Below are positions 41,242 to 49,953 of a stretch of 64,000 nt of DNA, one piece after another (the stretch's first letter is position 1; every line of letters begins with the position of its first letter). The DNA comes from QHXW01 sp035280425 (GTDB taxonomy: Bacteria > Acidobacteriota > Terriglobia > Bryobacterales > Bryobacteraceae). A program made the position numbers and the translations under genes. The notes beneath the pieces were generated by a model. That model saw only the letters and a program-made list of their open reading frames with translations. It searched no databases and had not been told where the DNA came from. The stretch spans positions 1 to 64,000 of the forward strand of contig DATEFW010000020.1 in NCBI GenBank assembly GCA_035280425.1, written 5' to 3'.

Positions 41242-41993
41242 CCGATCCTGCCGCCGCGTAGCCCCGCAATTTCCTTTTCACTTAACGTCCGGTATCTTCC
41301 GATCGGTAAATCGGCGATCCGCACGCCGCCGATCGCGGTCCGCACCAGCTTCAGCACTTTGCTGCCGACCGCCTCGAGCATGCGTCGCACTTGCCGGTTG
41401 CGGCCCTCGGTAACGGTAATCTCTAAATGCGTGTACTTTGCGGAATCGCGGATTCGTTTTACGATCGCCGGCCGGGTGGACCCGTCATTCAACACGACCC
41501 CGTGACGCAGCCGGTCGAGCTGTTCGTCCGTAAGCAGCGTGGAGGATTTTACCTGGTAAGTCTTCGGCACTTTCGACTCCGGGTTGGTCAGCCGTTCACC
41601 CAACTGGGTATCGTTGGTAAGTACAATCAGGCCACTGGAATCCAGATCCAGGCGGCCTACGGGAAACACCCAGGCGGTTACATCGGAGATAAGATCATAG
41701 ATGGTCGGGCGGCCCTCGGGATCCTTGTAAGTAGTGAGATAGCCTTTGGGCTTGTAAAGAAGCAAATAGATTTTCTTTCCCTGGCGAACCGGCTTGTTAT
41801 CCAGCGTGACCTTATCCCGCGTGAAATCGACCCAGTAGTCGGGCGTCTGGATCAACTTTCCGTTCACCCGGACATGCCCAGTGGCAATCCACCGCCTGGC
41901 CTCGGTGCGGGAACCCAGACCGGATTTGGAGATGACGCGCTCGAGCGTCTTCAATGGACGCCGCGCAGCGCTCTTTTTCGGCTGGCCCCGCAT
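41238..41993 (-). CDS. rRNA pseudouridine synthase (RsuA/RluB family)
   Basis: A 251-residue enzyme that isomerises specific uridines of rRNA. It has an N-terminal S4 RNA-binding domain (RVISKSGLGSRTEARRWIATGHVRVNG) and the catalytic domain: KPKGYLTTYKDPEGRPTIYDLI, the VGRLDLDSSGLIVLTNDTQL motif with the catalytic aspartate, and VTEGRNRQVRRMLEAVG. This set distinguishes RsuA/RluB/RluE/RluF from TruA and TruB. A TAAATT box (42005-42000) lies 6 nt from ATG 41993, another near-leaderless start. The target site (16S or 23S) cannot be decided from sequence alone; RluB is most likely. Confidence 0.92.
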   Translation of the reverse strand: MRGQPKKSAARRPLKTLERVISKSGLGSRTEARRWIATGHVRVNGKLIQTPDYWVDFTRDKVTLDNKPVRQGKKIYLLLYKPKGYLTTYKDPEGRPTIYDLISDVTAWVFPVGRLDLDSSGLIVLTNDTQLGERLTNPESKVPKTYQVKSSTLLTDEQLDRLRHGVVLNDGSTRPAIVKRIRDSAKYTHLEITVTEGRNRQVRRMLEAVGSKVLKLVRTAIGGVRIADLPIGRYRTLSEKEIAGLRGGRIG

Positions 41994-42021
41994 TATTTGA
42001 ATTTACTGAAATCGCGCCCCT

Positions 42022-43269
42022 ATGGTTCGTTCGGTTCCGAATTCGCAGCCCGAGGAGATGCTGTTGGTCCGCGGCGCACGGCAGCTCATTACGATGCGCG
42101 GAGCGGATGGCCCAAAACGCGGTGCGGCCCTGGAGGAGATTGGAATCCTCTCCGACGGCGCCCTGCTCATTCGGGCCGGGCGAATCGTCGAGGCCGGACC
42201 AACACGCCGCGTCGAAAATGTCAAAGCAGCGAGGCACGCAAGAGAAATCAATGCCGCGGGCCGCGTCATCACGCCGGGCTTTGTCGATTGCCGGGCGCAT
42301 ATCGTTCTTCCCCATCCGCCTTTGGATCCGAGTGCGGCCGGTCCGGATCACGCATCCGCGGAATTCTGGCATGGCGTTCGGGAAATCCGGTCAACACCAG
42401 CGCGCAGGCTGGAACTGCGCGCGCAGAATGTGGCCGCCGGTATGACTCGCCACGGCACCACGACCGCCGGTGCATTGTCCGGCTACGGCCTCGATCGCTC
42501 CGGCGAGCTGAAAATTCTGCGCGTGCTGGCACGCGTCGGCGAGAAACCGCTGCGAGCGATTCCGATTTTCTTCGGAGCGCGACTGGCGCCTATCGACCGG
42601 CAAATGGATTCCGCCGGCTATCTCACATGGGTCGGATTGACGCTCCTGCCGGGCATTGCACGCAGAAAGCTGGCGCGTTTTGTCGAGGTAAACTGCGGCG
42701 CGGACGGCTTCCCGCTCGACGCGGCAAGAATTTATCTGGAGAACGCGCGACGCCTCGGCTTCGGATTGAATATCGACGCCGGCGATCGGTTGGAGGCCGT
42801 GCGGATGGCGGCGGAAGTCGGCGCTTCACGCGTTGCGCTCGGCGCGGTGGACGCGGAAACCTGCGATATGCTGGCCCGCTCCAGTACGGTGGCGGCGCTC
42901 GAGCCGGCATCCGCGGGAGATCGCCAATCGGCTCGCAGGCTGATCGATGCGGGTGCTGCGGTGGCGATCGCCTCGGACTTTGGCTCCGGCAAAAACCGCA
43001 CCTACAATATGCAAATGGTGATGTCGCTCGCCTGCTCGGAGCTCGAAATGAGCCCGGCGGAAGCGCTTTGCGCCGCGACCATTAATGGGGCGTATGCTCT
43101 TGGGCTGAGCGAGGAGATCGGATCCCTGCTCCCAGGCAAGCGGGCCGATCTGGTGATGTTCGACGCGCAGGATTATCGTGAAATCTCCTATCATTTCGGC
43201 ATCAACCACGTGCACATGGTGATGAAAGACGGCGCCGCGATTTATCAGGAAGGCGGGCGCGGGCTTTGA
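42022..43269 (+). CDS. Imidazolonepropionase homologue lacking metal-binding histidines
   Basis: A 415-residue protein with HutI-type framework (LVRGARQLITMRG, SGYGLDRSGELKILRV, MQMVMSLACSELEMSPAEALCAATINGAYALG, LPGKRADLVMFDAQDYREISYHFGINHVHMV). In active HutI the metal and substrate histidines lie in HTH, GAH, HAD and DHL motifs. Here the aligned positions read RAH, GAR, DAG and LGA; only one H of the first pair and the aspartate (IASDFG) remain. It is therefore probably not an active imidazolonepropionase. It overlaps ftcD by TTGA, the usual histidine-breakdown partner, so the pair is conserved in expression. Alternative: a new activity or a binding protein. Confidence 0.85.
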   Translation: MVRSVPNSQPEEMLLVRGARQLITMRGADGPKRGAALEEIGILSDGALLIRAGRIVEAGPTRRVENVKAARHAREINAAGRVITPGFVDCRAHIVLPHPPLDPSAAGPDHASAEFWHGVREIRSTPARRLELRAQNVAAGMTRHGTTTAGALSGYGLDRSGELKILRVLARVGEKPLRAIPIFFGARLAPIDRQMDSAGYLTWVGLTLLPGIARRKLARFVEVNCGADGFPLDAARIYLENARRLGFGLNIDAGDRLEAVRMAAEVGASRVALGAVDAETCDMLARSSTVAALEPASAGDRQSARRLIDAGAAVAIASDFGSGKNRTYNMQMVMSLACSELEMSPAEALCAATINGAYALGLSEEIGSLLPGKRADLVMFDAQDYREISYHFGINHVHMVMKDGAAIYQEGGRGL

Positions 43270-44186
43270 GGACCATCGTCGAATGCGTGCCCAATTTTTC
43301 CGAAGGGCGCGATCGGAATATCGTCGGGAGCATTGTGGAAGCGATTGCCGGGACGCCGGGCGCGGCGGTGCTCGGCCAGACCTGGGATTACGATCACAAC
43401 CGCTCGGTCGTGACGTTCGCCGGCGAGCCCGAGGCCGTGGTGAACGCGGCTTACCGGGGAATCGAGTCGGCGGTGCGTTGGATCGACCTGAATCGCCATG
43501 ACGGCGTTCATCCGCGTATCGGCGCGGCCGACGTAGTGCCGCTGGTTCCGATTTCCGGTGTGACTCTGGAAGACTGCGTGCGTCTTGCCGAACGCCTGGG
43601 CCAACAGGTATGGAACCGGCTTCACGTACCGGTATATCTCTACGAAGCTGCGGCACGGCGGCCCGACCGCGCCAACCTGGCGAACATCCGCCGTGGAGGC
43701 TTCCGGAAATTGCTTGAGGAGGTGCGCGTCAATATCGACCGGCGTCCCGACATCGGCGAGCCCGTGCTGCATCCTACCGCGGGAGCGTGCGTCATCGGCG
43801 CGCGAAAGCTGTTGATCGCGTTCAATGTCCATCTGGCGACAACCGACGTCGAGATAGCGCGCCGTATTGCCAAGAAAATTCGATTCTCTGCGGGCGGCCT
43901 ACCGTGCGTAAAAGCGCTTGGGCTGTTTCTGCGTTCGCGAAACCAAGCGCAGGTTTCGATCAATGTCACGGACTTCGAAAAGACTTCGCTGGCCACGGTA
44001 TTTGCAGCCGTTCTCGCGGAAACCGAGCGGTTAGGCGTGAAGGTTGAAGGCTCCGAAATCGTCGGCCTCGTCCCTCGCAAGGCGCTCAGCGAGGGCGTAG
44101 ATTTGAAACTCCTGAATTTCAGCGAGGACCTGGTGCTTGAAAATCAGCTTGCCAAAGCGGGGCTGCTCGGCGGTCCCGGCGCATAG
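43266..44186 (+). CDS. ftcD: Glutamate formimidoyltransferase
   Basis: Transfers the formimino group from N-formiminoglutamate to tetrahydrofolate, the last step of one histidine-degradation route. The 306-residue protein contains the transferase domains only, without the cyclodeaminase domain. Seen: IVECVPNFSEGRD, LNRHDGVHPRIGAADVVPLVPI with the catalytic histidine in HPR, VYLYEAAA, VLHPTAGACVIGARKLLIAFNVHL and SINVTDFEKT. It starts at TTG 43266 overlapping the HutI-like stop (TTGA), so it is translationally coupled. Confidence 0.92.
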   Translation: MRTIVECVPNFSEGRDRNIVGSIVEAIAGTPGAAVLGQTWDYDHNRSVVTFAGEPEAVVNAAYRGIESAVRWIDLNRHDGVHPRIGAADVVPLVPISGVTLEDCVRLAERLGQQVWNRLHVPVYLYEAAARRPDRANLANIRRGGFRKLLEEVRVNIDRRPDIGEPVLHPTAGACVIGARKLLIAFNVHLATTDVEIARRIAKKIRFSAGGLPCVKALGLFLRSRNQAQVSINVTDFEKTSLATVFAAVLAETERLGVKVEGSEIVGLVPRKALSEGVDLKLLNFSEDLVLENQLAKAGLLGGPGA

Positions 44187-44196
44187 CTGCGCTAGG

Positions 44197-45147
44197 ATGA
44201 AAGTAGTGCTGGTCTCGATCACTCAGCGGGCAAAGGTTCCCAGGCCGATATGGCTGCGCGCCCCCGCGCCCGTTGGGGAAAACTATCGCGAGCTGAAGTC
44301 CTTGATCGACGGGATGCAACTCCACACCGTGTGTGAGAGCGCGGCGTGCCCCAATATCGGCGACTGCTGGAACCGCCGCACCGCAACATTCATGATCCTG
44401 GGCAACGTCTGCACACGCCGCTGCGGGTTTTGTGCCGTGCAAAAGGGTGCTCCGCTTGCGGTGGATTATGACGAGCCGCGCCGCGTCGCCAAAGCCGCCC
44501 GCGTCATGGGCCTGCGATACGTAGTGGTCACGAGCGTCAACCGGGACGATCGCAAGGATGGCGGGGCCGAACTGTTCGCCCTCACGATTCGAGCCCTTCG
44601 CGAGCACATTCCCGGCTGCCGCGTGGAAGTGCTGGTGCCGGATTTTCAAGGCAGTCATGAAGCGATGGAAATCGTCATGAATGCGCGGCCCGATGTTCTG
44701 AATCACAACACCGAAACGGTGCCGCGTCTTTACCGGCAGGTACGCCTCGGAGCGCGCTATGAGCGATCGCTCGACATGCTGGCATACGCCAAGCAGATCT
44801 CACCCGAAACTCCGGTGAAATCGGGATTGATGCTGGGGCTGGGCGAAACGCGCGAAGAAGTCCTGACCGTCATGCACGATCTCCACGCACATTCCGTCGA
44901 CATTCTCACACTCGGACAATACCTGCGGCCCTCACCCAGACACCTGCCGATTGTGCGCTACGTGCCGCCGGCGGAGTTCGATGAATTGAAACATGCCGGT
45001 TATCGAATGGGTTTTGCGCACGTCGAAGCGGGACCCCTGGTGCGCAGTTCGTTTCACGCATCGGACGCGATTGAGACCGCCGGTTCTGGTTCGCACCATC
45101 AGGTTGCTTTCAGGCCTTGTATTCCCGCGGTAGCCGTCCAACAATAA
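44197..45147 (+). CDS. lipA: Lipoyl synthase
   Basis: Radical-SAM enzyme inserting two sulfurs into octanoyl groups on lipoyl-dependent enzymes. It has 316 residues from ATG 44197. Seen: the auxiliary-cluster cysteines CESAACPNIGDCW, the radical-SAM triad CTRRCGFC, TSVNRDDRKDGGAELFA, VLVPDFQGS, NHNTETV and LTLGQYLRPSPRHLPIVRYVPPAEFDEL. The frame opens at 44137 inside ftcD, but ATG 44197 just after the ftcD stop is the natural start. It is probably cotranscribed with ftcD. It needs lipB or lplA elsewhere. Confidence 0.95.
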   Translation: MKVVLVSITQRAKVPRPIWLRAPAPVGENYRELKSLIDGMQLHTVCESAACPNIGDCWNRRTATFMILGNVCTRRCGFCAVQKGAPLAVDYDEPRRVAKAARVMGLRYVVVTSVNRDDRKDGGAELFALTIRALREHIPGCRVEVLVPDFQGSHEAMEIVMNARPDVLNHNTETVPRLYRQVRLGARYERSLDMLAYAKQISPETPVKSGLMLGLGETREEVLTVMHDLHAHSVDILTLGQYLRPSPRHLPIVRYVPPAEFDELKHAGYRMGFAHVEAGPLVRSSFHASDAIETAGSGSHHQVAFRPCIPAVAVQQ

Positions 45148-45212
45148 AAGCAAGAGAATTTTCTTTCCAGGTACGTCGTTTATAACCCGAACAGAAAGAG
45201 GAGTGTGTCAAT

Positions 45213-45809
45213 ATGTCCGATATCGATGTCAAAAAGCAGTCCGGCGGTCAGCCGCTGGAAAAATCGCGGGAAACCGGCACGGGGCGTCGCGAATCCCGCT
45301 CCCTATTTTCGCTTAGCCCAGTTGAGTTTTTTACTCGAAGTCCTTTCGCTCTAATGCGCCGTCTCACTGACGATATGGACCGCATGTTCGAAGGTTTCGG
45401 CTCTGGACGTGAATCCGGTACGTGGTCGCCCGCGGTCGAGGTCTTTGAGCGCGACAGCACACTCGAAGTTGTCGCGGAATTGCCGGGTTTGAAAGAAAAC
45501 GAGATCAAGGTGGAGATCACCGACGACGGTCTGGTGATCGAAGGTGAGCGTACGCGCGACCGTGAAGAGCGGCGCGAAGGATTCTACCGCAGTGAACGCA
45601 GCTACGGACAATTCTATCGCATGATTCCGCTGCCGGAAGGCGCTAATACGGACCAGGCGCATGCCGAATTCCGCAACGGCGAACTCCGCGTGTCCGTGCC
45701 GATTCCTGAAAGGCGCCGGCATGTACGCGAAATCCCGATTGGCACGAGTGACAGAAAACAGGCCGGCTCCCAGACCCAGGGCCGGGATCAGACTGCGAAA
45801 GCAAGTTAA
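45213..45809 (+). CDS. Small heat-shock protein (Hsp20/alpha-crystallin family)
   Basis: A 198-residue holdase chaperone that binds unfolding proteins. The N-terminal 60 residues contain FSLSPVEFFTRSPFALMRRLTDDMDRMFEGFG. The alpha-crystallin domain follows (WSPAVEVFERDSTLEVVAELPGLKENEIKVEITDDGLVIEGER to FYRSERSYGQFYRMIPLPEG) with the A-x-x-x-NGELRVSVP beta-strand. The C-terminal tail (PIPERRRHVREIPIG...) lacks a clear I-x-I motif but has IPIG. A strong agaggag ribosome-binding site precedes ATG 45213. Confidence 0.95.
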   Translation: MSDIDVKKQSGGQPLEKSRETGTGRRESRSLFSLSPVEFFTRSPFALMRRLTDDMDRMFEGFGSGRESGTWSPAVEVFERDSTLEVVAELPGLKENEIKVEITDDGLVIEGERTRDREERREGFYRSERSYGQFYRMIPLPEGANTDQAHAEFRNGELRVSVPIPERRRHVREIPIGTSDRKQAGSQTQGRDQTAKAS

Positions 45810-45842
45810 CCGCACGTTCCCATCGCGTACTGTGGCTGGATA

Positions 45843-47228
45843 ATGGTCAGAGAGGGCAAAACCATCGCCATTCAATCCATCAATCCAGCGACAGGCAAGA
45901 CGCTTCAATCTTTTGAGCCGCTCGCCGATGCGGCGATCGAAGAAAAGCTGGCGCGGGCGGCTGCGGCTTTTCGCGAGCATCGCCGCACCGCGTTTGCCGA
46001 TCGTGCGCGCAAAATGCTGGCCGCGGCCGAAATTCTGGAATCCGATAAATCCAGATTCGGCCGCATCATGACCAGCGAGATGGGCAAGCCCCTGAAGGCC
46101 GCGGTTGACGAAGCGCTGAAGTGCGCCTCGGCGTGCCGGTATTACGCCGAGAACGCCGAGCGCTTTCTCCAGCCGGAACCCGTTCCAACCGAAGCCGGCG
46201 CCAACTTCGTCCACTACCAGCCCATCGGCGCGGTTCTGGCCGTGATGCCGTGGAACTTTCCGTTCTGGCAGGTTTTCCGGTTCGCCGTGCCGGCGCTCAT
46301 GGCGGGCAATGTCGGTCTGCTGAAACACGCATCCAACGTGCCGCAGTGCGCGCTGGCTATAGAAGAAATCCTCTGCCGTGCTGGTTTTCCCGAAGGCGTA
46401 TTTCAAACACTGCTCATCGGGTCGGACCAAGTCGCGCGCGTGATCGACGATCCGCGCGTTATGGCGGTCACACTCACCGGAAGCGAGCCTGCCGGCAGCC
46501 GCGTGGCGGCGCAAGCTGGAAAGCTCATCAAGAAGACTGTGCTCGAGCTGGGCGGCAGCGATCCGTTCATCGTGATGCTCAGCGCCGACATAGACCGCGC
46601 CGCGGCGACCGCCGTGAAAGCGCGCGTGATCAACAACGGTCAATCCTGCATCGCGGCCAAGCGTTTCATTCTGGCCGAGCCGATCGCTGCGGAGTTCGAG
46701 CGGCGTTTCGTCGGCGCAATGCAGGCGCTCAAAGTGGGCGACCCGATGGACGAATCGACCGATGTCGGGCCGCTGGCCACCGCCCAGATCCTGGAGGATC
46801 TCGACGCCCAGGTGCGGAATTCGGTTAAAGCCGGGGCCCGCCTGCTCACCGGGGGAAAGCGGCTGGATGGGCCGGGCAACTATTACGCGCCGACCGTGCT
46901 GGCGGACATTCCGGAAAAAGCGCCGGCCTATCGCGAGGAAATGTTCGGTCCGGTAGCTTCTCTTTATCGTGTGCGCGATATCGACTCCGCCATCCGCCTC
47001 GCCAACATCACGACATTTGGGTTAGGCGCCAGCGTCTGGACGAACGACGCTGACGAGCGTGCACAGTTTATCGAGGAGATCGACTCCGGGCTTTTGTTCG
47101 TCAACGGGATGGTGGCCTCGGACCCCCGGCTGCCGTTCGGTGGAGTGAAACATTCCGGCTACGGGCGCGAGCTGGGCGTATACGGTATTCGCGAATTCGT
47201 CAACATCAAGACGGTTTGCCTGCGGTAG
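45843..47228 (+). CDS. NAD(P)-dependent aldehyde dehydrogenase (succinate-semialdehyde type)
   Basis: A 461-residue aldehyde dehydrogenase of the SSADH/GabD-like group. Seen: SINPATGKTLQSF, PIGAVLAVMPWNFPFWQVFRFAVPALMAGN, LTGSEPAGSRVAAQAG, LELGGSDPFIVM with the catalytic glutamate and NNGQSCIAAKRF with the catalytic cysteine; a C-terminal PFGGVKHSGYGRELG completes the family pattern. It would oxidise succinic semialdehyde or a similar short aldehyde. It starts 33 bp after the hsp20 gene; stress linkage by cotranscription is possible. Substrate assignment is by subgroup resemblance only. Confidence 0.88.
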   Translation: MVREGKTIAIQSINPATGKTLQSFEPLADAAIEEKLARAAAAFREHRRTAFADRARKMLAAAEILESDKSRFGRIMTSEMGKPLKAAVDEALKCASACRYYAENAERFLQPEPVPTEAGANFVHYQPIGAVLAVMPWNFPFWQVFRFAVPALMAGNVGLLKHASNVPQCALAIEEILCRAGFPEGVFQTLLIGSDQVARVIDDPRVMAVTLTGSEPAGSRVAAQAGKLIKKTVLELGGSDPFIVMLSADIDRAAATAVKARVINNGQSCIAAKRFILAEPIAAEFERRFVGAMQALKVGDPMDESTDVGPLATAQILEDLDAQVRNSVKAGARLLTGGKRLDGPGNYYAPTVLADIPEKAPAYREEMFGPVASLYRVRDIDSAIRLANITTFGLGASVWTNDADERAQFIEEIDSGLLFVNGMVASDPRLPFGGVKHSGYGRELGVYGIREFVNIKTVCLR

Positions 47229-47263
47229 GCCTGTGCTTGCGTAAAGAAACAGGTGCCTGTGGA

Positions 47264-47650
47264 CTATCTTGCTTCAGCAGCCATCGCGAGGAGCAAAGTC
47301 TTGATCGGCCGAGCACCAGCCACTTGTTCAGTCGTCATGCCGTCAGGCGTGGGTTTCCGGATGTAAAGTTCCAAGACTTCTGCGGTCAGAGGCCGTGCCG
47401 TGGTCACCACCAGCGTGTCGGCAACTCCTGCAGTTTCCGTCACGAACGTTCCTGCATCGTCGGGAATCTCAACAGATAACATAACTGCAAATGCAGCCTT
47501 TCGCTGCAAGTCAGCGCCGTGCATCAACACGGATTGCCAGCTCCACTCTGAAAAGAATATGCGTCCTAGATTTGGTTTGATCTGGCAGGATTCGATGATT
47601 CCCAGGATTGCGTCTCCATCCGTTCCCTGGTAGAGGACTCTCTTGCGCAT
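47264..47650 (-). CDS. Small ADP-ribosyltransferase-like protein
   Basis: A 128-residue protein I do not recognise with certainty. It begins MRKRVLYQGTDGDAILGIIESCQIKPNLGRIFFSEW, reminiscent of the H/Y-G-T ... I-x-x-x-GL-P ... beta-strand opening of ART-fold or RNA 2'-phosphotransferase-like domains, followed by HGADLQRKAAFAVMLSVEIPDD. The C-terminal part (RPLTAEVLELYIRKP) fits the last strand. The frame opens at 47692; ATG 47650 gives the better N-terminus. It is less GC-rich than its neighbours and may be acquired. Toxin-like activity is speculative. Confidence 0.5.
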   Translation of the reverse strand: MRKRVLYQGTDGDAILGIIESCQIKPNLGRIFFSEWSWQSVLMHGADLQRKAAFAVMLSVEIPDDAGTFVTETAGVADTLVVTTARPLTAEVLELYIRKPTPDGMTTEQVAGARPIKTLLLAMAAEAR

Positions 47651-47701
47651 TAATGTAGAGCCGCGATTCCAGCACTCCGAATAGCTCGGCAACCCGGCCG
47701 C

Positions 47702-48463
47702 TTAAATCCAGTAACCCTTTTTTCCGTAATGGGCGTAGAGCCGGGCTTCATCCTCGCGCGTAATGGGAACGCTGGCATCGTACGAAGGGCTGCCCTGAAC
47801 AAATTCACGGTGGAGCGCCACATCCACCCTGGCCTTGTCCCAGTCGAGTTTTTCCACCCATTCCGGCGCGATCAGCACGCGTTTGCCCGGAAGCCACTCC
47901 CGGGTAGAGGCCACCACGTAACGCACCACCCAGTTCTGGTCGTCGACCACCAGGTCCTCTACGTGGCCGATCTCGCCGCCGACGGCTTCGATAGCGTAAC
48001 CGATAATGTCGCGCGCGCTTTCGAGGTGCGGATCGCCCTGCCCATCCTCTTGCGGATCGCGAGCCATACCAGCGGTAACCGCAGGCGACATGCCCAGCGG
48101 CCCGGATGGGAAGCTCGGGTCACCCAGCATAGGATCGGCATACCAGTAGGTCGACCAGCCGAAGTGGCGGCGCAATTCCTCTTCGTGGCGCCGCGTAATC
48201 GGCTTATCGGTATCGATATCGGGGCTTTCTTCCACCTGGCTTCGGGTCAGCGAAACCGGTAGAACGCGGCGGGTGAGATCAGGCTTGCTGAGAGCGCCTG
48301 GCGGCAGCAGGGATCGTTTGCCGCTCAGCCAAGTGCCCGTATCCACGACAACATAACGGACGGCCCACCGGGTATCGTCAAAGTAGAATTCATCCACTTT
48401 GCCGACTTCCCCATCGGTGGCCTCGATCACATACCCATGCAGCCGGTTGATCGGGTGGAGCAT
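47702..48463 (-). CDS. Protein with two PRC-barrel domains
   Basis: A 253-residue protein with two similar beta-barrel units: LHGYVIEATDGEVGKVDEFYFDDTRWAVRYVVVDTGTWLSGKRSLLPPGAL and IIGYAIEAVGGEIGHVEDLVVDDQNWVVRYVVASTREWLPGKRVLIAPEWV. PRC barrels bind RNA (as in RimM) or photosynthetic or other protein partners; double-PRC proteins are often stress-related. The frame opens at 48532, but ATG 48463 has a perfect ggagg site 6 nt upstream. Function unknown. Confidence 0.85.
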   Translation of the reverse strand: MLHPINRLHGYVIEATDGEVGKVDEFYFDDTRWAVRYVVVDTGTWLSGKRSLLPPGALSKPDLTRRVLPVSLTRSQVEESPDIDTDKPITRRHEEELRRHFGWSTYWYADPMLGDPSFPSGPLGMSPAVTAGMARDPQEDGQGDPHLESARDIIGYAIEAVGGEIGHVEDLVVDDQNWVVRYVVASTREWLPGKRVLIAPEWVEKLDWDKARVDVALHREFVQGSPSYDASVPITREDEARLYAHYGKKGYWI

Positions 48464-48639
48464 GAAAAGCCTCCGTTTCGGAAATGATAGCGTGTCCTGT
48501 AATTCGGCACAAGGCCGTGGGTTAGCGGCCAAGCCTTAACCAAAGAGAGCGCATATTTTGGTTCCGGCCGCAGCCTCGATCGGGTAGGATTCAAGAAAGC
48601 GGCTATTTGTCCGGCTCATAACGAATTGGTGAGGGAATC

Positions 48640-49047
48640 ATGCGGAAAACAATCCTGTTTGCAGTAGCTTGCGCAGCGCTGGGCCTTGGAGGTCTCCAGG
48701 CCAAGCACCACGATGATGATTGCGACCACGACCGCCATTATCGCGGCCACTACCGCGACGATGACGACCGGGACGAGCACGGGCACGGCCGCGAAGGACT
48801 GCCGCCGGGACTGGCGAAGCGCGAAGGGCGCCTGCCTCCGGGCCTTGAAAGGCAACTGGTGCGCCGCGGCCATCTTCCGCCAGGTCTCGAAGAGCGCTTC
48901 GAGCCCGTGCCCTATAGTGTTTGCCGGCGCCTGCCGCCGCTGCCTGAAGGCGCGAGCCGCGGCTACATCGGCGGCCACGTGGTCGTCTATAACCCGCGGA
49001 CCTCTATCATTCTGGATGTGTTCGGCGGAATCTCGCTAGGACACTAG
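48640..49047 (+). CDS. Secreted His/Asp-rich protein with LPPGL repeats
   Basis: A 135-residue exported protein. A signal peptide (MRKTILFAVACAALGLGGLQA) is followed by a stretch rich in His, Asp and Arg (KHHDDDCDHDRHYRGHYRDDDDRDEHGHG) that could bind metal, then three repeats of the type GLPPGLAKREGR, LPPGLERQLVRRGH and LPPGLEERFE. The C-terminus (YIGGHVVVYNPRTSIILDVFGGISLGH) resembles the RcnB-like or anti-virulence regulator tail. A gaggg ribosome-binding site precedes ATG 48640. It converges on lepB. Exact role unknown. Confidence 0.65.
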   Translation: MRKTILFAVACAALGLGGLQAKHHDDDCDHDRHYRGHYRDDDDRDEHGHGREGLPPGLAKREGRLPPGLERQLVRRGHLPPGLEERFEPVPYSVCRRLPPLPEGASRGYIGGHVVVYNPRTSIILDVFGGISLGH

Positions 49048-49048
49048 C

Positions 49049-49873
49049 TCAGGGGTTAGCCACGCCCGGATTAACGGAAAGCGGTTCGGCGGGCAGTTCC
49101 GAATCCGGAAATCCACGCACAAGCTTAAACGTTCGAGCCCACCGCGTCCGGGTGAAGAAGTGCTCGCCCAGATCGACGGCGTGCGTCAGCACGGAACCCG
49201 CCGAACCCCCGACCAGTTCCTCGGTTGAAGCCCGATAAGACCAATAGATCAGCAGCGGCTTTCCGATTATGTTGTCGCGCGGCACAAAACCCCAGTACCG
49301 GCTGTCGGATGAGTTGTCCCGGTTGTCGCCCATGGCAAAGTAGTGGCCTGTGGGCACCACGATTTCGTCGTTCACAACGTTAAATGCCAGCATCTTTTCC
49401 TGCGTTTCGAGAGCCGCGGCTTCTCTTACCGGACGGCAGCACTGCCAGGGAAAGTTATCAAGCGCGGCCTGGTAACCATACTTGTGGAATGCGTACGGTT
49501 CGTTGAGTCTGGCTCCGTTCCGGTAAACCACTCCGCCGGCGATTCGGATGCGCTCTCCGGGCATTCCGATCAGCCGTTTTACCAAAGTCTGGCTGAGGTC
49601 CGGCGGGTAACGAAACACGATGATGTCGCCGTGGCGCGGCTCCTGATAGGGCAGCAGGCTTTGCCCCATCGGTCCGCGCGGCGCATACGCCAGCTTATCG
49701 ACGAGCAGATGATCGCCCACCAGCAGAGTGTCTTCCATCGATCCGGTCGGGATGACGAAGGCCTGGCACAGGGTGGTGGTTCCGAACAGCAGCAGGACAA
49801 CCGTGACGGCCCACTCGGCGATGACGCTGCGTTTCGCATTGGCTTCGAGTGCTGTGGTTTTAATATGTCCCAT
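49049..49873 (-). CDS. lepB: Signal peptidase I
   Basis: Membrane-anchored serine peptidase that removes signal peptides from exported proteins. The 274-residue protein has an N-terminal membrane span (VTVVLLLFGTTTLCQAFVIP), the catalytic serine in PTGSMEDTLLVGDHLLVDK, the catalytic lysine in TLVKRLIGMPGERI, and the GDNRDNSSDSRYWGFVPRDNIIGKPLLIYWS box. An insert of about 50 residues lies between the second and last boxes (NEPYAFHKYGYQAALDNFPWQCC), typical of larger bacterial forms. It is monocistronic and divergent from the VOC gene. Confidence 0.95.
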   Translation of the reverse strand: MGHIKTTALEANAKRSVIAEWAVTVVLLLFGTTTLCQAFVIPTGSMEDTLLVGDHLLVDKLAYAPRGPMGQSLLPYQEPRHGDIIVFRYPPDLSQTLVKRLIGMPGERIRIAGGVVYRNGARLNEPYAFHKYGYQAALDNFPWQCCRPVREAAALETQEKMLAFNVVNDEIVVPTGHYFAMGDNRDNSSDSRYWGFVPRDNIIGKPLLIYWSYRASTEELVGGSAGSVLTHAVDLGEHFFTRTRWARTFKLVRGFPDSELPAEPLSVNPGVANP

Positions 49874-49953
49874 AAGAAGTGAGCTCGCTCCAGTATCGCA
49901 CCCGGAAGCGTTTGGTTTAGCCCCTATTCGCCGACCTGTTACAATCCTCGTAT

